From Scylla paramamosain (taxonomy: Eukaryota; Arthropoda; Malacostraca; Decapoda; Portunidae): 64,000 nt of DNA. Below, piece by piece: positions 1 through 12,719 of this stretch. Below the pieces are notes generated by a model. The model had not been told where the DNA came from and ran no database searches. It saw only the letters and a program-made list of their open reading frames with translations. The stretch spans positions 22,108,766 to 22,172,765 of the forward strand of contig NC_087166.1 in the NCBI RefSeq assembly GCF_035594125.1. Direction: 5' to 3'. Position 1 is the first letter of the stretch; the number at the start of each line of letters is the position of its first letter. A program made the translations under genes and the position numbers.

Positions 1-123
1 TTCCCTTTTTTCTTATGTCCTTTTGCTTTCCTCCTTTCATTGTCCCTCCTCCATTTTTCTCCTCTTATTACGTCTCTATTCTTCTCCCTCTTTCATCTGA
101 GTCTCCTTTGTTCCTGGCCATAT

Positions 124-205
<82 letters not shown>

Positions 206-860
206 GTCATCTCTCGGTTTTTTTTTAATTCGCTTTTTTCTCTTCCTCCTTTCTTCGTCTTCCTCTACTTTCTCCCCTCTTTCATCCTTTATACCTTTTT
301 TCCCTCCCTTTCGTATTTTTCTCCCTTTTTCTTTCTTCTCCGTGTGGTTCCTTCCCTTCCCCTGAACCCTGCCTTGCTTACTTCCTTCCTGTTTCCTTTT
401 TTTTTTTTTTCCCACCTGACCTTCTACGCTCCCTCCTTCCCCTCCTCACCCTCCTTCCTTCCTCCCTTTCACGCCTCCTTTACTACTTTTTTTCCTTCGT
501 CTTCCAACCTTGCTCCTTGTTCCTTCCTTCCTTCCTTCTTGGTTCTCTCTCTCTCTCTCTCTCTTTTTTTTTTTTTTGCCCCTACCTGAATCCCTATCGT
601 TCTGCCTTTCCTCGTGGTGGCTTTTGCTTCCCTTCTCTCTCTCCCTCTTCACTCCCTCGTCAGCACACAAGATGCGGTGCCTTATCGAGCGGCAGTCTTC
701 TCTAAACACATCTATATATATAAAGATGATTGCGCACCTCCATTTAATCTGCTCCCCCCCCCCCCGGTCCGTCCAACAGCCTGCCAACACACCCTCTCCT
801 TCTCTCTACTCCCCCTTCTTCCTCTCTTTCTCTCTCCCTCCTTCGCTTGACCGCTGCCCT
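1..860. other. Pyrimidine-rich non-coding domain
   Basis: The plus strand is overwhelmingly C and T for more than 800 bases, made of CTTCC, CCTCC and TTTCT runs. Reading frames here are Ser/Leu/Phe-rich on plus and Glu/Arg/Lys-rich on minus, which is what a polypyrimidine strand gives in any frame. No gene is seen. Confidence 0.7.
126..203. repeat. (CT)n microsatellite
   Basis: Two pure CT runs joined by a single TCAT interruption near 160. Confidence 0.95.
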
Positions 861-1017
861 CACCCCACACCTATCACCACTACCTCTGCTAACACAACCA
901 CCAACGACAGGGATGGAAAAAGACAGCGATCCTTGTCTAATCTACGAACAACATGTCATTGCGTCCATTAGATGTTTGATGCCCGACGCCTCTTGAACTG
1001 CGTCGTGTGTTTTTAAT

Positions 1018-1430
1018 GTGTGCTTCTCCCAAGACTGTTTTCAAAGGCCGCTGAGGTGATTAATGTGGTTATACTCTTGGAAATCACAGGCACGTCCAGC
1101 AAGGGGCAATTAAAAGTAGTTAGAGTATATGCGTGTTACACTACCACTGGAATCCTGAAAACGCCCTTGAAAATCACAGAAACTTTAACTAAGAGCCTGT
1201 TGGAAATAGCTGATGTGAGAGATCGATACGAAATGTGTGCTAAACTATCACTAGAATAATAAGACGCTTGAAATTCCTACTTTCATTAGAGATTGTTAGA
1301 AGATGTGGAGATGAGAGGTAGATACGTATTGTGCTAAACTATGACTAGAATCACGAAAACACTTAAAAATCCCATGAACTTCTATTGGAGGTCGTCAGAA
1401 GTAATCGAGGTGAGAGGTCGATACGTTTAA
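1018..1430 (+). mobile_element. MITE-A copy 1, internally expanded remnant
   Basis: The segment opens with the MITE-A interior block (TTTTCAAAGGCC followed by GATTAATG) and then carries three tandem copies of the element's middle part: 1140-1243, 1244-1337 and 1338-1430. Each contains an ACTATCACTAGAATC-like core, a GAAAACnCTTGAAAATC-like core and a GAGAGATCGATACG-like tail. Terminal inverted repeats are not recognisable at this copy. The shared core appears at eight other loci in the window, so membership is well supported, but the ends are approximate. No protein is encoded. Confidence 0.6.
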
Positions 1431-1760
1431 TAATACGATCTTATGTTTCCAGCCAGCGATGTTTGTTGTGTGTTACGTCTTAAGACTGAAGTGTAAACAG
1501 AAGAGTATTATTAGTTCCAGCCTTCGTGTATTCTACGTGTGTTTTAATGTATTTTTCTAGAATTATTTTTTTTTTCTTTTGTTTACATATTAAGGAAATC
1601 GAAAGAGAACAAAAAAAAAGTAGAAAAAAAAAGAAAAAAAGAAAGGGAAAAAGCCCAAGCATTATGCCATTTTCTTTGCACCCTCCCACCCTCCCCCCCT
1701 TATAAAAAAAAATCCTGGTGTTTGTATGATGCGTGTGTAGAAGAATGATCTTTCTATGGT

Positions 1761-1768
1761 TTGTGTGT

Positions 1769-1829
<61 letters not shown>

Positions 1830-1858
1830 TGTGTGTGTGTGTGAGTGTGTGTGTGTGT
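1761..1858. repeat. (GT)n microsatellite
   Basis: About 98 bases of GT with a few single-base interruptions (CT, GG and GA steps). Confidence 0.95.
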
Positions 1859-2366
1859 TAATGGGCATGTGTGTCTCCTACAGCTGACTCTTTGGGGCAA
1901 TTAATGTGAATAAGGCACTAAATACTTCCACTTGACTCATCTACATCATCCCCTTTACTCTTCATTAACCTCTTCTTTACTTACTTTTCTAACTTTTTAT
2001 TACAAACCCAGTAATCATTAGCCAGATTTATGCTTGGGGTTGAAGGGTGAAGGAATTGACCACAGCAAGGGCGTAGAATCCTACTTTCACTGCAATCTGC
2101 CAAATCCTTCTTAAATCACAAATCACTGTGAATTTTCTTTTCGTTTTACAGCCACGTCTAAATACTGTACTGGTTAAACGTCGGAAAATCTATCTTTTTA
2201 ATCCCTCCTCTTTTTATAGATGCCTGTAAAGATTTTTCGTAGCGCCGTCAGGAATGTGAGTTGTTGCACATAACAGTGACTGGAATAAAGAAATACGTTA
2301 CCAGTACACAAAAGGCACAGAGAGCAGAATAACATTGGTATTGTGTCTCGAGAGGCCTTACTTAAC
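1859..2366. other. Unique non-coding DNA, no feature seen
   Basis: Mixed-composition sequence without a long reading frame, recognisable repeat or RNA gene. Confidence 0.5.
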
Positions 2367-2434
2367 GGTGGTGGTGGTGGTGGTGGTGGTGGTGGTGGTG
2401 GTGGTGGTGGTGGTGGTGGTGGTGGTGGTGGTGG

Positions 2435-2490
<56 letters not shown>
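2367..2490. repeat. Compound (GGT)n-(GAT)n microsatellite
   Basis: About 23 GGT units pass directly into about 18 GAT units with no spacer. One phase reads as poly-Gly then poly-Asp and the opposite strand as poly-His. These are translations of the repeat and not proteins. Confidence 0.95.
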
Positions 2491-2492
<2 letters not shown>

Positions 2493-2747
2493 TTGATGAT
2501 GATAGTGATGGTGAGTGAAAAAAATGTAAATACTTAATACTCCTTGTCCCGGCGCTCACCATTTCTTGCTTAGCCTTTCATGTAACACGATCATTATCAT
2601 CATTATCGTCACCATCATCAATACGGATAATGAAAATCCATAATCATTTAATAAGAATAAAAATCATGCCTAAGACTGCAAAGATGGATGACACAAGGCG
2701 CAATAAAAATTAAAACTAAAAAATGCAGCAATGTTGGAAAAAAAAGC

Positions 2748-2752
<5 letters not shown>

Positions 2753-2839
<87 letters not shown>
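2753..2839. repeat. (GA)n microsatellite
   Basis: About 43 uninterrupted GA units, followed by an A-rich stretch to about 2990. Confidence 0.95.
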
Positions 2840-2842
<3 letters not shown>

Positions 2843-2969
2843 ATCATATCACTCCCAGTTACGAAATATCTGAACATTGAATCACCCAAAAAAAAAAGAC
2901 GAATAGAAAAAAATCAAGATAATATAAACCATAAAAAAAACACATTTAATAAAAGAAAAAAAAAATCAA

Positions 2970-3300
2970 TTCACTCTGAACAGCAAGAATCGAAAAACGG
3001 AAACGAAAAAGCGGCAAGAACGAGGCGGGGGAAAAGAAGAAAACGAGGACGCGAGGACGAAGAAGACGAAGCGAAAAAGAAAACGGATGAGGTTTTTGGC
3101 CGCCAGGGGGACGCGCCAATGGGATTCAAAGGCTCCTCATCGCTCAGCCCCCGCACGCCGCCTTACTCAGCACCGCGCCGCCGCCTGCTGACTCGTCCGC
3201 TGCAGACACCGCCAGTCACTCCGCCGCTGATCAAATATAACATCGCTGATTCCGTGAAATTGCCACTAGACCGACTTCACCTTCATATTATCCCCTCAAC
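2970..3300. other. GC-rich unique segment
   Basis: An A/G-rich approach leads into CpG-containing sequence (GGCCGCCAGG, CCGCACGCCGCC, GCACCGCGCCG) that differs sharply from its AT-rich and GA-repeat neighbours. It may be a conserved non-coding or promoter-like segment. No exon could be recognised. Confidence 0.3.
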
Positions 3301-3374
3301 CAACTAATCTGACGAAAGGCTGCGTGAGGCCACGGCGAATAAGAATGATATCGAGAGAAGACGCGGGCTGAATC

Positions 3375-3376
<2 letters not shown>

Positions 3377-3460
<84 letters not shown>
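3377..3460. repeat. (GA)n microsatellite
   Basis: About 42 uninterrupted GA units. Confidence 0.95.
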
Positions 3461-3463
<3 letters not shown>

Positions 3464-3503
3464 CTTTCGTATCCAAATTTCAGAGATAAGGTGAAATCAG
3501 TGA

Positions 3504-3700
3504 AACCATATTTTGAAACTGCACCGCACCAATGCCTCTGTGCTAATCAAACACCTTTTTTTATATATATTTTTTTTTACCGATTCTAGTGACGCACTGA
3601 CAGAATTTCTACATTATCAACAAAAGAAACACCCGGCTGGTCATCACTGTGGCCTCTGAAAACAAACGTGTTAAGAGAACATTGCTTTTCTGAATACTGG
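3504..3700 (-). mobile_element. MITE-A copy 2, reverse orientation
   Basis: It starts with AACCATATTTTGAAAC and ends with GCTTTTCTGAATACTGG. These are inverted-repeat partners and match the ends of the other MITE-A copies. The interior carries the reverse complement of the family core (GATTCTAGTGAC, then GGCCTCTGAAAA). A T-rich insertion with a short TA run lies near 3557-3578. Non-coding and about 197 bp. Confidence 0.65.
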
Positions 3701-3744
3701 AGCAAGGAGTCAAATTTCCCAACCTCTCCTGCCCTTCTTGATTA

Positions 3745-3985
3745 CAGGTAAAGAGGTGCCTGCGTCCAGGTGCGGGGAGTGTGTGTGCTTGCCGGGGCGG
3801 GATGTTGAGGGCTATTCATCACGCTGACGGGGTAATGGCTTAATTAGGTCTCGTGGTACCCTTGCACAGGCCGCCGCGATTACTGCAGCGCCTTCCTCGT
3901 CAGGGGGCCGCGGCGCTGACCTAAGAGGAGGCGGTGAGCGTGATGGCCCATGCTGGTCTCTCCTGGGGGCGTCACGAGGAGGGCT
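3745..3985. promoter_or_regulatory. GC-rich unique segment, possible regulatory DNA
   Basis: Unique sequence rich in CpG (GCCGGGGCGGG, GGCCGCGGCGC) with a single homeodomain-type site TTAATTAGG near 3841. There is no reading frame of interest. The regulatory reading is inference from composition alone. Confidence 0.2.
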
Positions 3986-4096
3986 GGTGTGGTGCGTGAG
4001 TGTATCCTAACCTGCCTTGAGGGTGGGAACGCTAATGAAGAGATTGTGTTTGCTTTGTCTTGTTTAGAAAGTTGTGTGAGGTAGAACTTTTAAATT

Positions 4097-4142
4097 TTGA
4101 ACACTGATGACTCTAATATTACTACTTTTGCCATTGCTACTG

Positions 4143-4175
<33 letters not shown>

Positions 4176-4372
4176 TTACTACTACTACTACCACCACCAC
4201 CGCCACTGCTGATCCTACTATAGTTGCTGCTGGCATTACTGCAACTGCTGCTGCTATTACTACTACAAGTACTACCAACAACAACAACAACAAATACTTC
4301 TGCCACTACTACTACTACGACTACTACTACTATTACCACCACCTCCACCACTACCACTACTAAAGCTATTAC
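4097..4372. repeat. Degenerate (ACT)n/(ACC)n trinucleotide array
   Basis: ACT, ACC and GCT triplets repeat with substitutions over about 275 bases, including a short (CAA)n near 4278-4293. The apparent Thr, Ser and Val proteins in several frames are repeat translations. Confidence 0.85.
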
Positions 4373-4823
4373 AATAAATAACACACTGGGTATAGATGTA
4401 AAAAAAATGACAAAGAAGAATATGACAAAAAAAAAAAAACCAGTGCCGCAACAACGAAGACAGATATCACAGCAAGAGTTACGAAAGAGTTACGAAAGAG
4501 CAGCATCTCTCGCACAAAAAAAAAAAAAACGCATGAGCCAGGATAGAGCTCTCAGCCTTTAAGCCCCTTTAGGCACTGTAATAGAACCAATAGGGAGTGT
4601 GTGTGCTGAGGAACAGAGGGCGACAGGAGTCCAGGAAGGGATGTGGACGTGATGACGGTGAACTAACGGCGTGAATGTTGATGTTGATTCAGAATGTTTA
4701 TGAATGCAGTGTGTGGTGTTCATGGAGTGTAATGAGAGATGGAAGAATTGTATATCCAAAAAAAGGAAGGAAGAACTGTACAAGATGAAGGAAGGAAGGA
4801 AAGAAGGAAAGAAAAAAGTGGGG

Positions 4824-4936
<113 letters not shown>

Positions 4937-4996
4937 TTCCTGGAAGAGAAGACTGAGAAAAAAGGAAATCCGTGTAAAGGCGGAAAAAAACTGCAG

Positions 4997-4999
<3 letters not shown>

Positions 5000-5059
<60 letters not shown>
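5000..5059. repeat. (ATA)n microsatellite
   Basis: About 20 uninterrupted AAT units. Confidence 0.95.
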
Positions 5060-5060
<1 letters not shown>

Positions 5061-5288
5061 GAATACCCTCTAACACATTTCCTAAACCAAAAAGTCTGTA
5101 AAAACATATAAAAAACAAAAAACAAAAGAAAACAAAAACTGCATGAAACATTTGACTGAGTAATACCTTTCTTTTATTACTATTTTTTCCCATTAGCTGT
5201 GTCCCGCATAAAAGTCTTAAAATGTAACGATATTTTTTATATGATATGAAACAGCGAAGACCAATTATGAAAAAAAGAAGCGCAAGAA

Positions 5289-5481
<193 letters not shown>

Positions 5482-5541
5482 GCCAACTAGAAAAACAAAG
5501 AGGAAAGAAAAGACTAAAAGAGGACAAAAAGAGGAATGCTA

Positions 5542-5544
<3 letters not shown>

Positions 5545-5636
<92 letters not shown>
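5545..5636. repeat. (GA)n microsatellite
   Basis: About 46 uninterrupted GA units. Confidence 0.95.
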
Positions 5637-5639
<3 letters not shown>

Positions 5640-5818
5640 CCTTATTAAAATAATCACACAACTTACCAACAATCTCAACTACTTAACCCTCGTAACGAAC
5701 TTTTATGAAGGAGAGGGAGGGCGGTAAAAGTGAAGAAAAGAGAGAAAGAGAAAGAGATAAATAACCACACCAAAAAACATAATTTACGAAGACTAGGAAA
5801 GGGAAGAGGGCAATGAAG

Positions 5819-5887
5819 AAGAGGAGGAGGAGGAGGAGGAGGAGGAGGAGGAGGAGGAGGAGGAGGAGGAGGAGGAGGAGGAGGAGG
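5819..5887. repeat. (GGA)n microsatellite at LINE 3' boundary
   Basis: About 23 GGA units end exactly where the decamer tail of the minus-strand LINE begins. A second GGA tract lies just beyond the other end of that LINE (from 7973), so the element appears to sit within one GGA locus. Confidence 0.95.
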
Positions 5888-5921
5888 AATACAAAGGAAT
5901 ACAAAGGAATATAAAGGAAAG

Positions 5922-5963
5922 CCAAACAGCAACAGACCTTTTGGTCCTTGCCAGGCTGTTTGG
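5922..5963 (-). other. LINE 3'-terminal nested stem-loop
   Basis: CCAAACAGC (5922-5930) pairs with GCTGTTTGG (5955-5963), and GACC/GGTC with a TTTT loop is nested inside (5935-5946). 3' hairpins next to short tail repeats are known in CR1/L2-type LINEs as recognition sites for their own RT. The role here is inference. Confidence 0.55.
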
Positions 5964-6244
5964 TAACTACTTCTAACTAGCTACAGGGAAGAGAGACAAG
6001 ACAGCATAGCAGAAGGCTCCTCCCCACCCACCACTCCCTCCAGCTTGCGCTGGCATGGAAATAGTAGGGAAAAGTACGAGTACCATGCAGTATGGAAAAA
6101 TTGACATGGAATTTTCATAGGAAAGAATAAAAGGAAGTTCTACTATTCACCCTACGGTGAATTCTGTACGCCTATCTGAAAGTTAATGCAATTTATAATA
6201 AAACTGGTGTCTGTAAAATGAGAGTTTATTAGTGAATTTAGTAA

Positions 6245-7971
6245 TTATTCGGACAAGAAGAGAGCTTGTTGGGGATTTGCTTTTAAATATTTGTTTATTT
6301 TATTTTTGAATGATTCAATGGTATTGCTGTTCATAATATCTGCAGGAAGTTTATTCCATATATTTACTATACGATTAAAGAAAAAAATGTTTGGCCTCGT
6401 GGGATTTAAAACGTTTGGGTATAATCTTGAATCCGATTCATTATTTCTTGTTAGATTAGAATGATCAATGGTAAAATATTTATGTGCATCAATGCTACTA
6501 TATCCTTTGAAAATTTTGAACACTTCAATTAGGTCTCCTCTTATCCTGCGCTTTGTTAAACTAAATAGGTTTAGTTCTTCCAGTCGTTTCCTCATACGGC
6601 TTATTGCGCAATCTAGGAATCATCTTTGTGACTCTGCGCTGCATCTTTTCTAGATTTTTAATGTCTTTTTTTTGTAATATGGTGACCAGAACTGTACACA
6701 GTATTCTAGATGAGGGCGCACCAGTGAGTTATATAAGGCAAGTATAACCTTTTCTGATTTAAATTCAAAGGTTCTTCCAATGAACCCTACTAATTCATTT
6801 GCCGTCTTTACTCTTTCTATGCAGTGTTGATTCGGCTTTAGGTCGTTTGACACAACGACACCAAGATCTTTTTCTTTATCGGTGCTTGACAGTGGCATGT
6901 TATTCATTACATATCTCGCCTGAACATTGTTGCTTCCGATATGTAGAATTTTACACTTTTCTATATTGAATCTCATCTGCCATTTTTCTGCCTAGCTTGT
7001 TAATTTATTGAGGTCACACTGCAGTTCCTGCCATTGTGATACAGACGTTACTCTATTTGTTATTTTGGTGTCGTCTGCAAATTTACTTATTTTGCAATTT
7101 ATTCCTTCATCAATATCATTAATGTACATTATAAAGAGCACTGGTCCTAATACAGAGCCTTGAGGAACGCCGCTATTTACCTTTTGCCACTCTGACACTT
7201 TTCCATTTATCATAACACACTGTTTTCTGTCAGAGAGCCTGTCTCTCAGCCATTTCAGGGTGTTTACGGCAATGCCGTGAGCTTTTACTTTACTGATGAG
7301 TCTCTTAAGGAGGACAGTGTCGAAAGCTTTCTGGAAATCAAGGTAGATAATATCAACAGCTTTTGTCTCGTCATACGAGTTAATACTTCATAAAAGAGGA
7401 CTAGTAAGTTCATTAAGCAGGAACGCTTGGTTCTGAAACCGTGTTGCGAATCCTTTATGATTATGTTTTCTTCTAAATATTCAACAATTTTATCTCTGAT
7501 TATTGTTTCCATCAGCTTGCACACTACTGAAGTGAGACTGATCGGTCTGTAATCGGCTGGGAGATATTTATTTCCTTTTTTAAAGATTGATGTGACATTT
7601 GATAGTTTCCATTCGTGGGGAACTTTACCTGCTAGTAAAGTTTTATTGAATAAAATCGTAATTGGTTTCACGAGCTCATTTCTTGCTTCTTTAAGAAACC
7701 TGGGTGATATCTTGTCTGGCCCGGGTGTTTTGTTTACGTTCATGCTCTTCGTGACTGAGAGGATTTCACTTTCTGTGATGGTGAAGTCCAGAAGCGTGGT
7801 GCCTCGTGACTGAGTCGTGGGGGTTGGCAGACTGCCATGAACATCCTCAGTCGTGAAGACTGTTGAAAAGTACTCGTTCAGGGTGTTCGCCATGTCTGTT
7901 TCGCTTTCTATTTTTTTGCCATTTTCTGTTATTTGTGGACCAGTTGATGTTAAAACCCTTTTTGTTTTAAA
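6245..7971 (-). pseudogene. Reverse transcriptase, broken (LINE ORF2 fragment)
   Basis: Reading from 7971 downward, the frame shows the RT fingerprint: a TPGPDKISPR motif, LPADYRPISLTSV (palm/finger block), SQHGFR, then after a shift VPQGSVLGPVLFIMYINDI and the catalytic FADDTK box near 7085. Next come KDLGVVV and the C-terminal block LYNSLVRPHLEYCVQFWSPYY, ending in a WNKLPADIMNS-type tail with a stop just below 6245. Breaks visible: a frameshift near 7390-7400, a TAG where Trp is expected near 6990 and an indel in an A-run near 6670. It cannot make a working enzyme. It would have copied the element RNA at the nicked chromosomal target. Confidence 0.85.
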
Positions 7972-7972
7972 G

Positions 7973-8085
7973 GAGGAGGAGGAGGAGGAGGAGGAGGAGG
8001 AAGAGTGATGACGACGGCGAAGAGTACGAAATGACGAGGAGGGAAACAAGGAGGAGGAGGAGGAGGAGGAGGAGGAGGAGGACGA
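7973..8085. repeat. (GGA)n microsatellite at LINE 5' boundary
   Basis: Two GGA blocks (about 7973-8001 and 8050-8083), separated by a mixed GACGA segment, lie immediately beyond the truncated 5' end of the LINE. Confidence 0.9.
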
Positions 8086-8875
8086 TGAAAATGAGGGAGA
8101 GGAGGAGGTAAAGGAGAAGGAGGGAGAGGAGGAGAAAATGTACAAGATGGAGACCGTGCACTAACCAAGACCAAGAAAAGAGTGAAGAAAACATAGAAAA
8201 ATAAGGAAGAAAAGGAAGAATGCAAGAAAAGAACAATAAGAAGGATAAAAAAAAAAAGAGGAGCAAGACAGAGAGGATGGAAAAAAAAGATAATGAGCCA
8301 ACAGCCAACATAATGTACAACTTTACAACGAAACCATCTCCTTCCATGAACAGTCAAATTCACCCATAGAAACCAGCAGTGGAATCAGAATCAGAAGTTT
8401 ATTTAAGTTTACGATGGTTCTTGTTGTAATTCGGTAAGCATACAACAATGATTATTCTGAAATTAACAAATATGAAGACTGGTGAAAGATAAAGAGTGAA
8501 ACAGGGAGATGAGGAGGTTATGTTAACGTGGAAAGGCTCACACAAAAAGCACTGTTGCAGATTGAAGGATGGTAAAAGATAATAAAATGCTGATAAAAAG
8601 TAAAGCATAAAGCACAATAAAACGGGAAATAAAATGCTGACGAAAAAAAGAAGACCGAAAGTGGTTGAAAAGTACATATAAACTAAGGTAAGAGCTAAAA
8701 AAATTAAAGCGGATGATTCTTAAGAGACTGAGGCACAACTAAAATTGGGCGACGCTGAGAAGACAAGACGGAAAGAATATTGATACGGAAACGGTACATT
8801 GCTTAAAAAAAAAAAAAAAAAAAGATAGACTACATATTGAATTATCTCCTAAAAACACGTAGGTACAGATGTTTC
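8086..8875. other. Purine-rich DNA with a possible retroposon 3' end
   Basis: Mostly A/G-rich, non-coding. On the minus strand near 8440-8378 the sequence ends in AAATAAACTTCTGATTCTGATTCC. Its TGATTC doublet after AATAAA resembles the tail of an arthropod non-LTR element, but no coding part was recognised. Confidence 0.35.
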
Positions 8876-9083
8876 TTAACCCTTTCAGTGCCATGGTCGC
8901 CTGAGAGCAGTGTCGGAGCATAATCAGCACGAGCATATGGAGAACAGAAAGAATAAGAGGTTCGATTTCTATGTTCTATGCTACAAAACTACTTAATACA
9001 CTCTAGTACAAAAAAAAAAAAAAACATGAAAAAATATGGTAAGAGATTATGGGAAAAAAAAATGACTAGCACTGAAAGGAATA
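8876..9083. mobile_element. MITE-B copy 1
   Basis: TTAACCCTTTCAGTGC at 8876 and GCACTGAAAGGAATA at 9069-9083 are inverted repeats about 200 bp apart. The interior is AT-rich and non-coding. A second locus (19482-19700) has the same terminal sequence and similar length. Confidence 0.5.
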
Positions 9084-9332
9084 AAACAAGGCAGAGAATG
9101 TGAGCTTTTGGCATATAAGGGAAGGCTGTCCAGAGTTTAGGGCCAGCCATCAATATGGCCCAGCACCACCACCACCTTACCCCGCTGGTGGTGTTGGTCT
9201 TGGGAGCATACAAGTGGTGGTGGTGGTGTCTCGTGGGAACACAACGACAGACACTAGAACAGGAAAGGCAAAGAAAGAGGAGGAGGAAGAAAAAGAGAGA
9301 GACAGCGGATGAGGTTCAGAAGACGAAGGAAA

Positions 9333-9585
9333 GGTAACCAATAGGAAGAAGAAGAGGAGGAGAAGAAAGAATGAGAGAGAACGGAAGAAGCTGAGGAGAC
9401 GGAGGAAGGGTAACTAGTAGGAGGAAGATAAGAAGAAGGACGAGGAGGAGGAGGCGACAGAGGAAGAGAAAGAAAGTAACCAGTAGGAGGAGGAGACGGG
9501 AAGGTAACCAGAGGAAGCAGGAGAGGAAAGATGACCGGAGGAAGAGAAGACGGAAGAAGAAGAAAGGTAACCAATAGGAGGACGA
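9333..9585. repeat. Purine-rich minisatellite with GGTAACC core
   Basis: The core GGTAACCARTAGGAGG recurs at about 9333, 9409, 9475, 9503, 9530 (as ATGACCGG) and 9566, separated by variable GGA/GAA stretches of 27-76 bases. No coding potential. Confidence 0.6.
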
Positions 9586-9599
9586 GGAAGAAGAAGAGA

Positions 9600-10795
<1,196 letters not shown>

Positions 10796-10839
10796 AGTGG
10801 AGACTAGTTTGGATCATAGTGGAGGTTGCCATAGCGTTT

Positions 10840-10951
10840 CAGTGTTGAAGAATCTCCTCCTCCTCCTCCTCCTCCACACCTCTATCACTCTATCATCCCC
10901 ACTCTCTCTCCCTTCACCTCCATTTACCTCTCTTTTCCTTTCCCTTTCACT

Positions 10952-11043
<92 letters not shown>

Positions 11044-11290
11044 CCTTTATCCTACCCCGTTCCTCTATCAGCAATCCTTCCCTCCATCTCCCTCTCCCTT
11101 TCCATAGCTACCCTACCCATATCCTGCATTAACGTCTCTTCTCTCTCCATTTCTCCCATTCTCCATCTCTCTCTCTCTCTCCCCATTCCCCTCCCGGAGT
11201 TATCAAAGGGATGCCGCCACGCCTTTCCTCCCCTCACTCCTCTCCCCTCTCTCCCTTACTCCCCTCACTGACCAACACGCCATATCAACA
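10840..11290. repeat. Pyrimidine-rich domain with (CCT)n and (CT)n
   Basis: A short (CTC)n at 10852-10875, then a (CT)n tract at 10955-11041 with CCCTCC-rich flanks. The strand bias flips here from purine-rich to pyrimidine-rich within about 60 bases. Confidence 0.85.
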
Positions 11291-11345
11291 GGCAAAAAAA
11301 AAAAAGAAAAGAAAGAAAAAGAATTGTGAGGATTTGATTTCATTC

Positions 11346-11420
<75 letters not shown>
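11346..11420. repeat. (CT)n microsatellite
   Basis: About 37 uninterrupted CT units. Confidence 0.95.
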
Positions 11421-11424
<4 letters not shown>

Positions 11425-11532
11425 GGATTATTTATGCTCATGTTCTTTATCATTGTTTTTTTATCTAGCTTTTTTGGTCTTGTTATTTTTGTTGCTGTTG
11501 TTGTTTTTTGTTGTTGTAATATTGGTAATAAC

Positions 11533-11703
<171 letters not shown>

Positions 11704-11908
11704 AAAAATTGTTGTTGTTGCTGTTATCATTGTTTTCTTGTTGTTCATGTCACTGTTGTTTCAGTTGCACTTCCTCATAGTGTTGCTCTTGTATTAATTG
11801 CTCTTTTCCAACTACTATTATTACCACAGTCTCCACTACCACCACTGTTACCTAGTAAACTCACCACCACCCTCACCATCTCACCATCAACCACACTCCA
11901 ACATGACG

Positions 11909-11910
<2 letters not shown>

Positions 11911-11957
<47 letters not shown>
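11911..11957. repeat. (CA)n microsatellite
   Basis: About 23 CA units, preceded by degenerate (CAC)n sequence from about 11830. Confidence 0.95.
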
Positions 11958-11958
<1 letters not shown>

Positions 11959-11969
11959 TTTTTCAGGTG

Positions 11970-12340
11970 AGACATAAGATTAGGAGAACCTTTCAGGCTT
12001 AGCAGGGGGCGACTGTGGTTGCGGCTGTGGCGGCTGTGGAGTCTTAATTTAGCGAGTTGGATGGATACGAGCTGTGGCGGTGGTGGTGGTGGTGGTGGTG
12101 GTGGCGGTGATGGCGGTTTGCTTTCACGGCTGATCGCTGGGACGTGGCCGGGTGCGGGTCGGGCTTAATGCCGTAAAGATCCCGAGGGTCCGCAAAATTC
12201 ACCTTTGATCTTCCTCAAATTCCTCTGAATCTTCATCTTCTCCTCAGTCACTTTTTCATTCCGCGAGGCAAATTTTCATCTTTTATTCCGTCACGTCTTC
12301 AGCTCGCCGCCTCGTCTTATGCCGCGTATTACTAGCTTTT

Positions 12341-12342
<2 letters not shown>
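11970..12342. other. GC-rich unique segment
   Basis: Contains an imperfect GGT run (12076-12104) and unique GC-rich DNA with a TTAATTTAGCGAG motif and CpG. No gene recognised. Confidence 0.4.

Positions 12343-12409
<67 letters not shown>
12343..12409. repeat. (CT)n microsatellite
   Basis: About 33 CT units. Its complement, a long (GA)n, lies 160 bases downstream, so the pair can form a long imperfect inverted repeat. Confidence 0.95.
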
Positions 12410-12412
<3 letters not shown>

Positions 12413-12525
12413 CTGCTTGATCCGTGTTTTCGTTTGTTGTGAGTATTTTTTTCCATTTTTTTCTTTTTTGGGGGGAGTGGAGGAAATGTGATGGAGATAC
12501 AAGACAGGTGTGAGAGGGAGGTGGA

Positions 12526-12679
<154 letters not shown>

Positions 12680-12719
12680 GTACCCACACCACAACACACC
12701 ACACCACACCACACCCACC

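Larger units (their letters stand above)
5886..7971 (-). mobile_element. 5'-truncated CR1/Jockey-group non-LTR retrotransposon
   Basis: About 2.1 kb of a LINE in minus orientation. It contains most of a reverse transcriptase, a C-terminal extension, a 3' UTR (about 6242-5916), a nested stem-loop at 5922-5963 and a tail of three decamers (GGAATACAAA on plus, 5886-5915). It begins abruptly at 7971 against a (GGA)n tract and lacks endonuclease and ORF1, the usual product of incomplete target-primed reverse transcription. GGA tracts on both sides make the target-site duplication undefinable. Clade assignment within CR1/Jockey/L2 is by motif style only. Confidence 0.85.
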
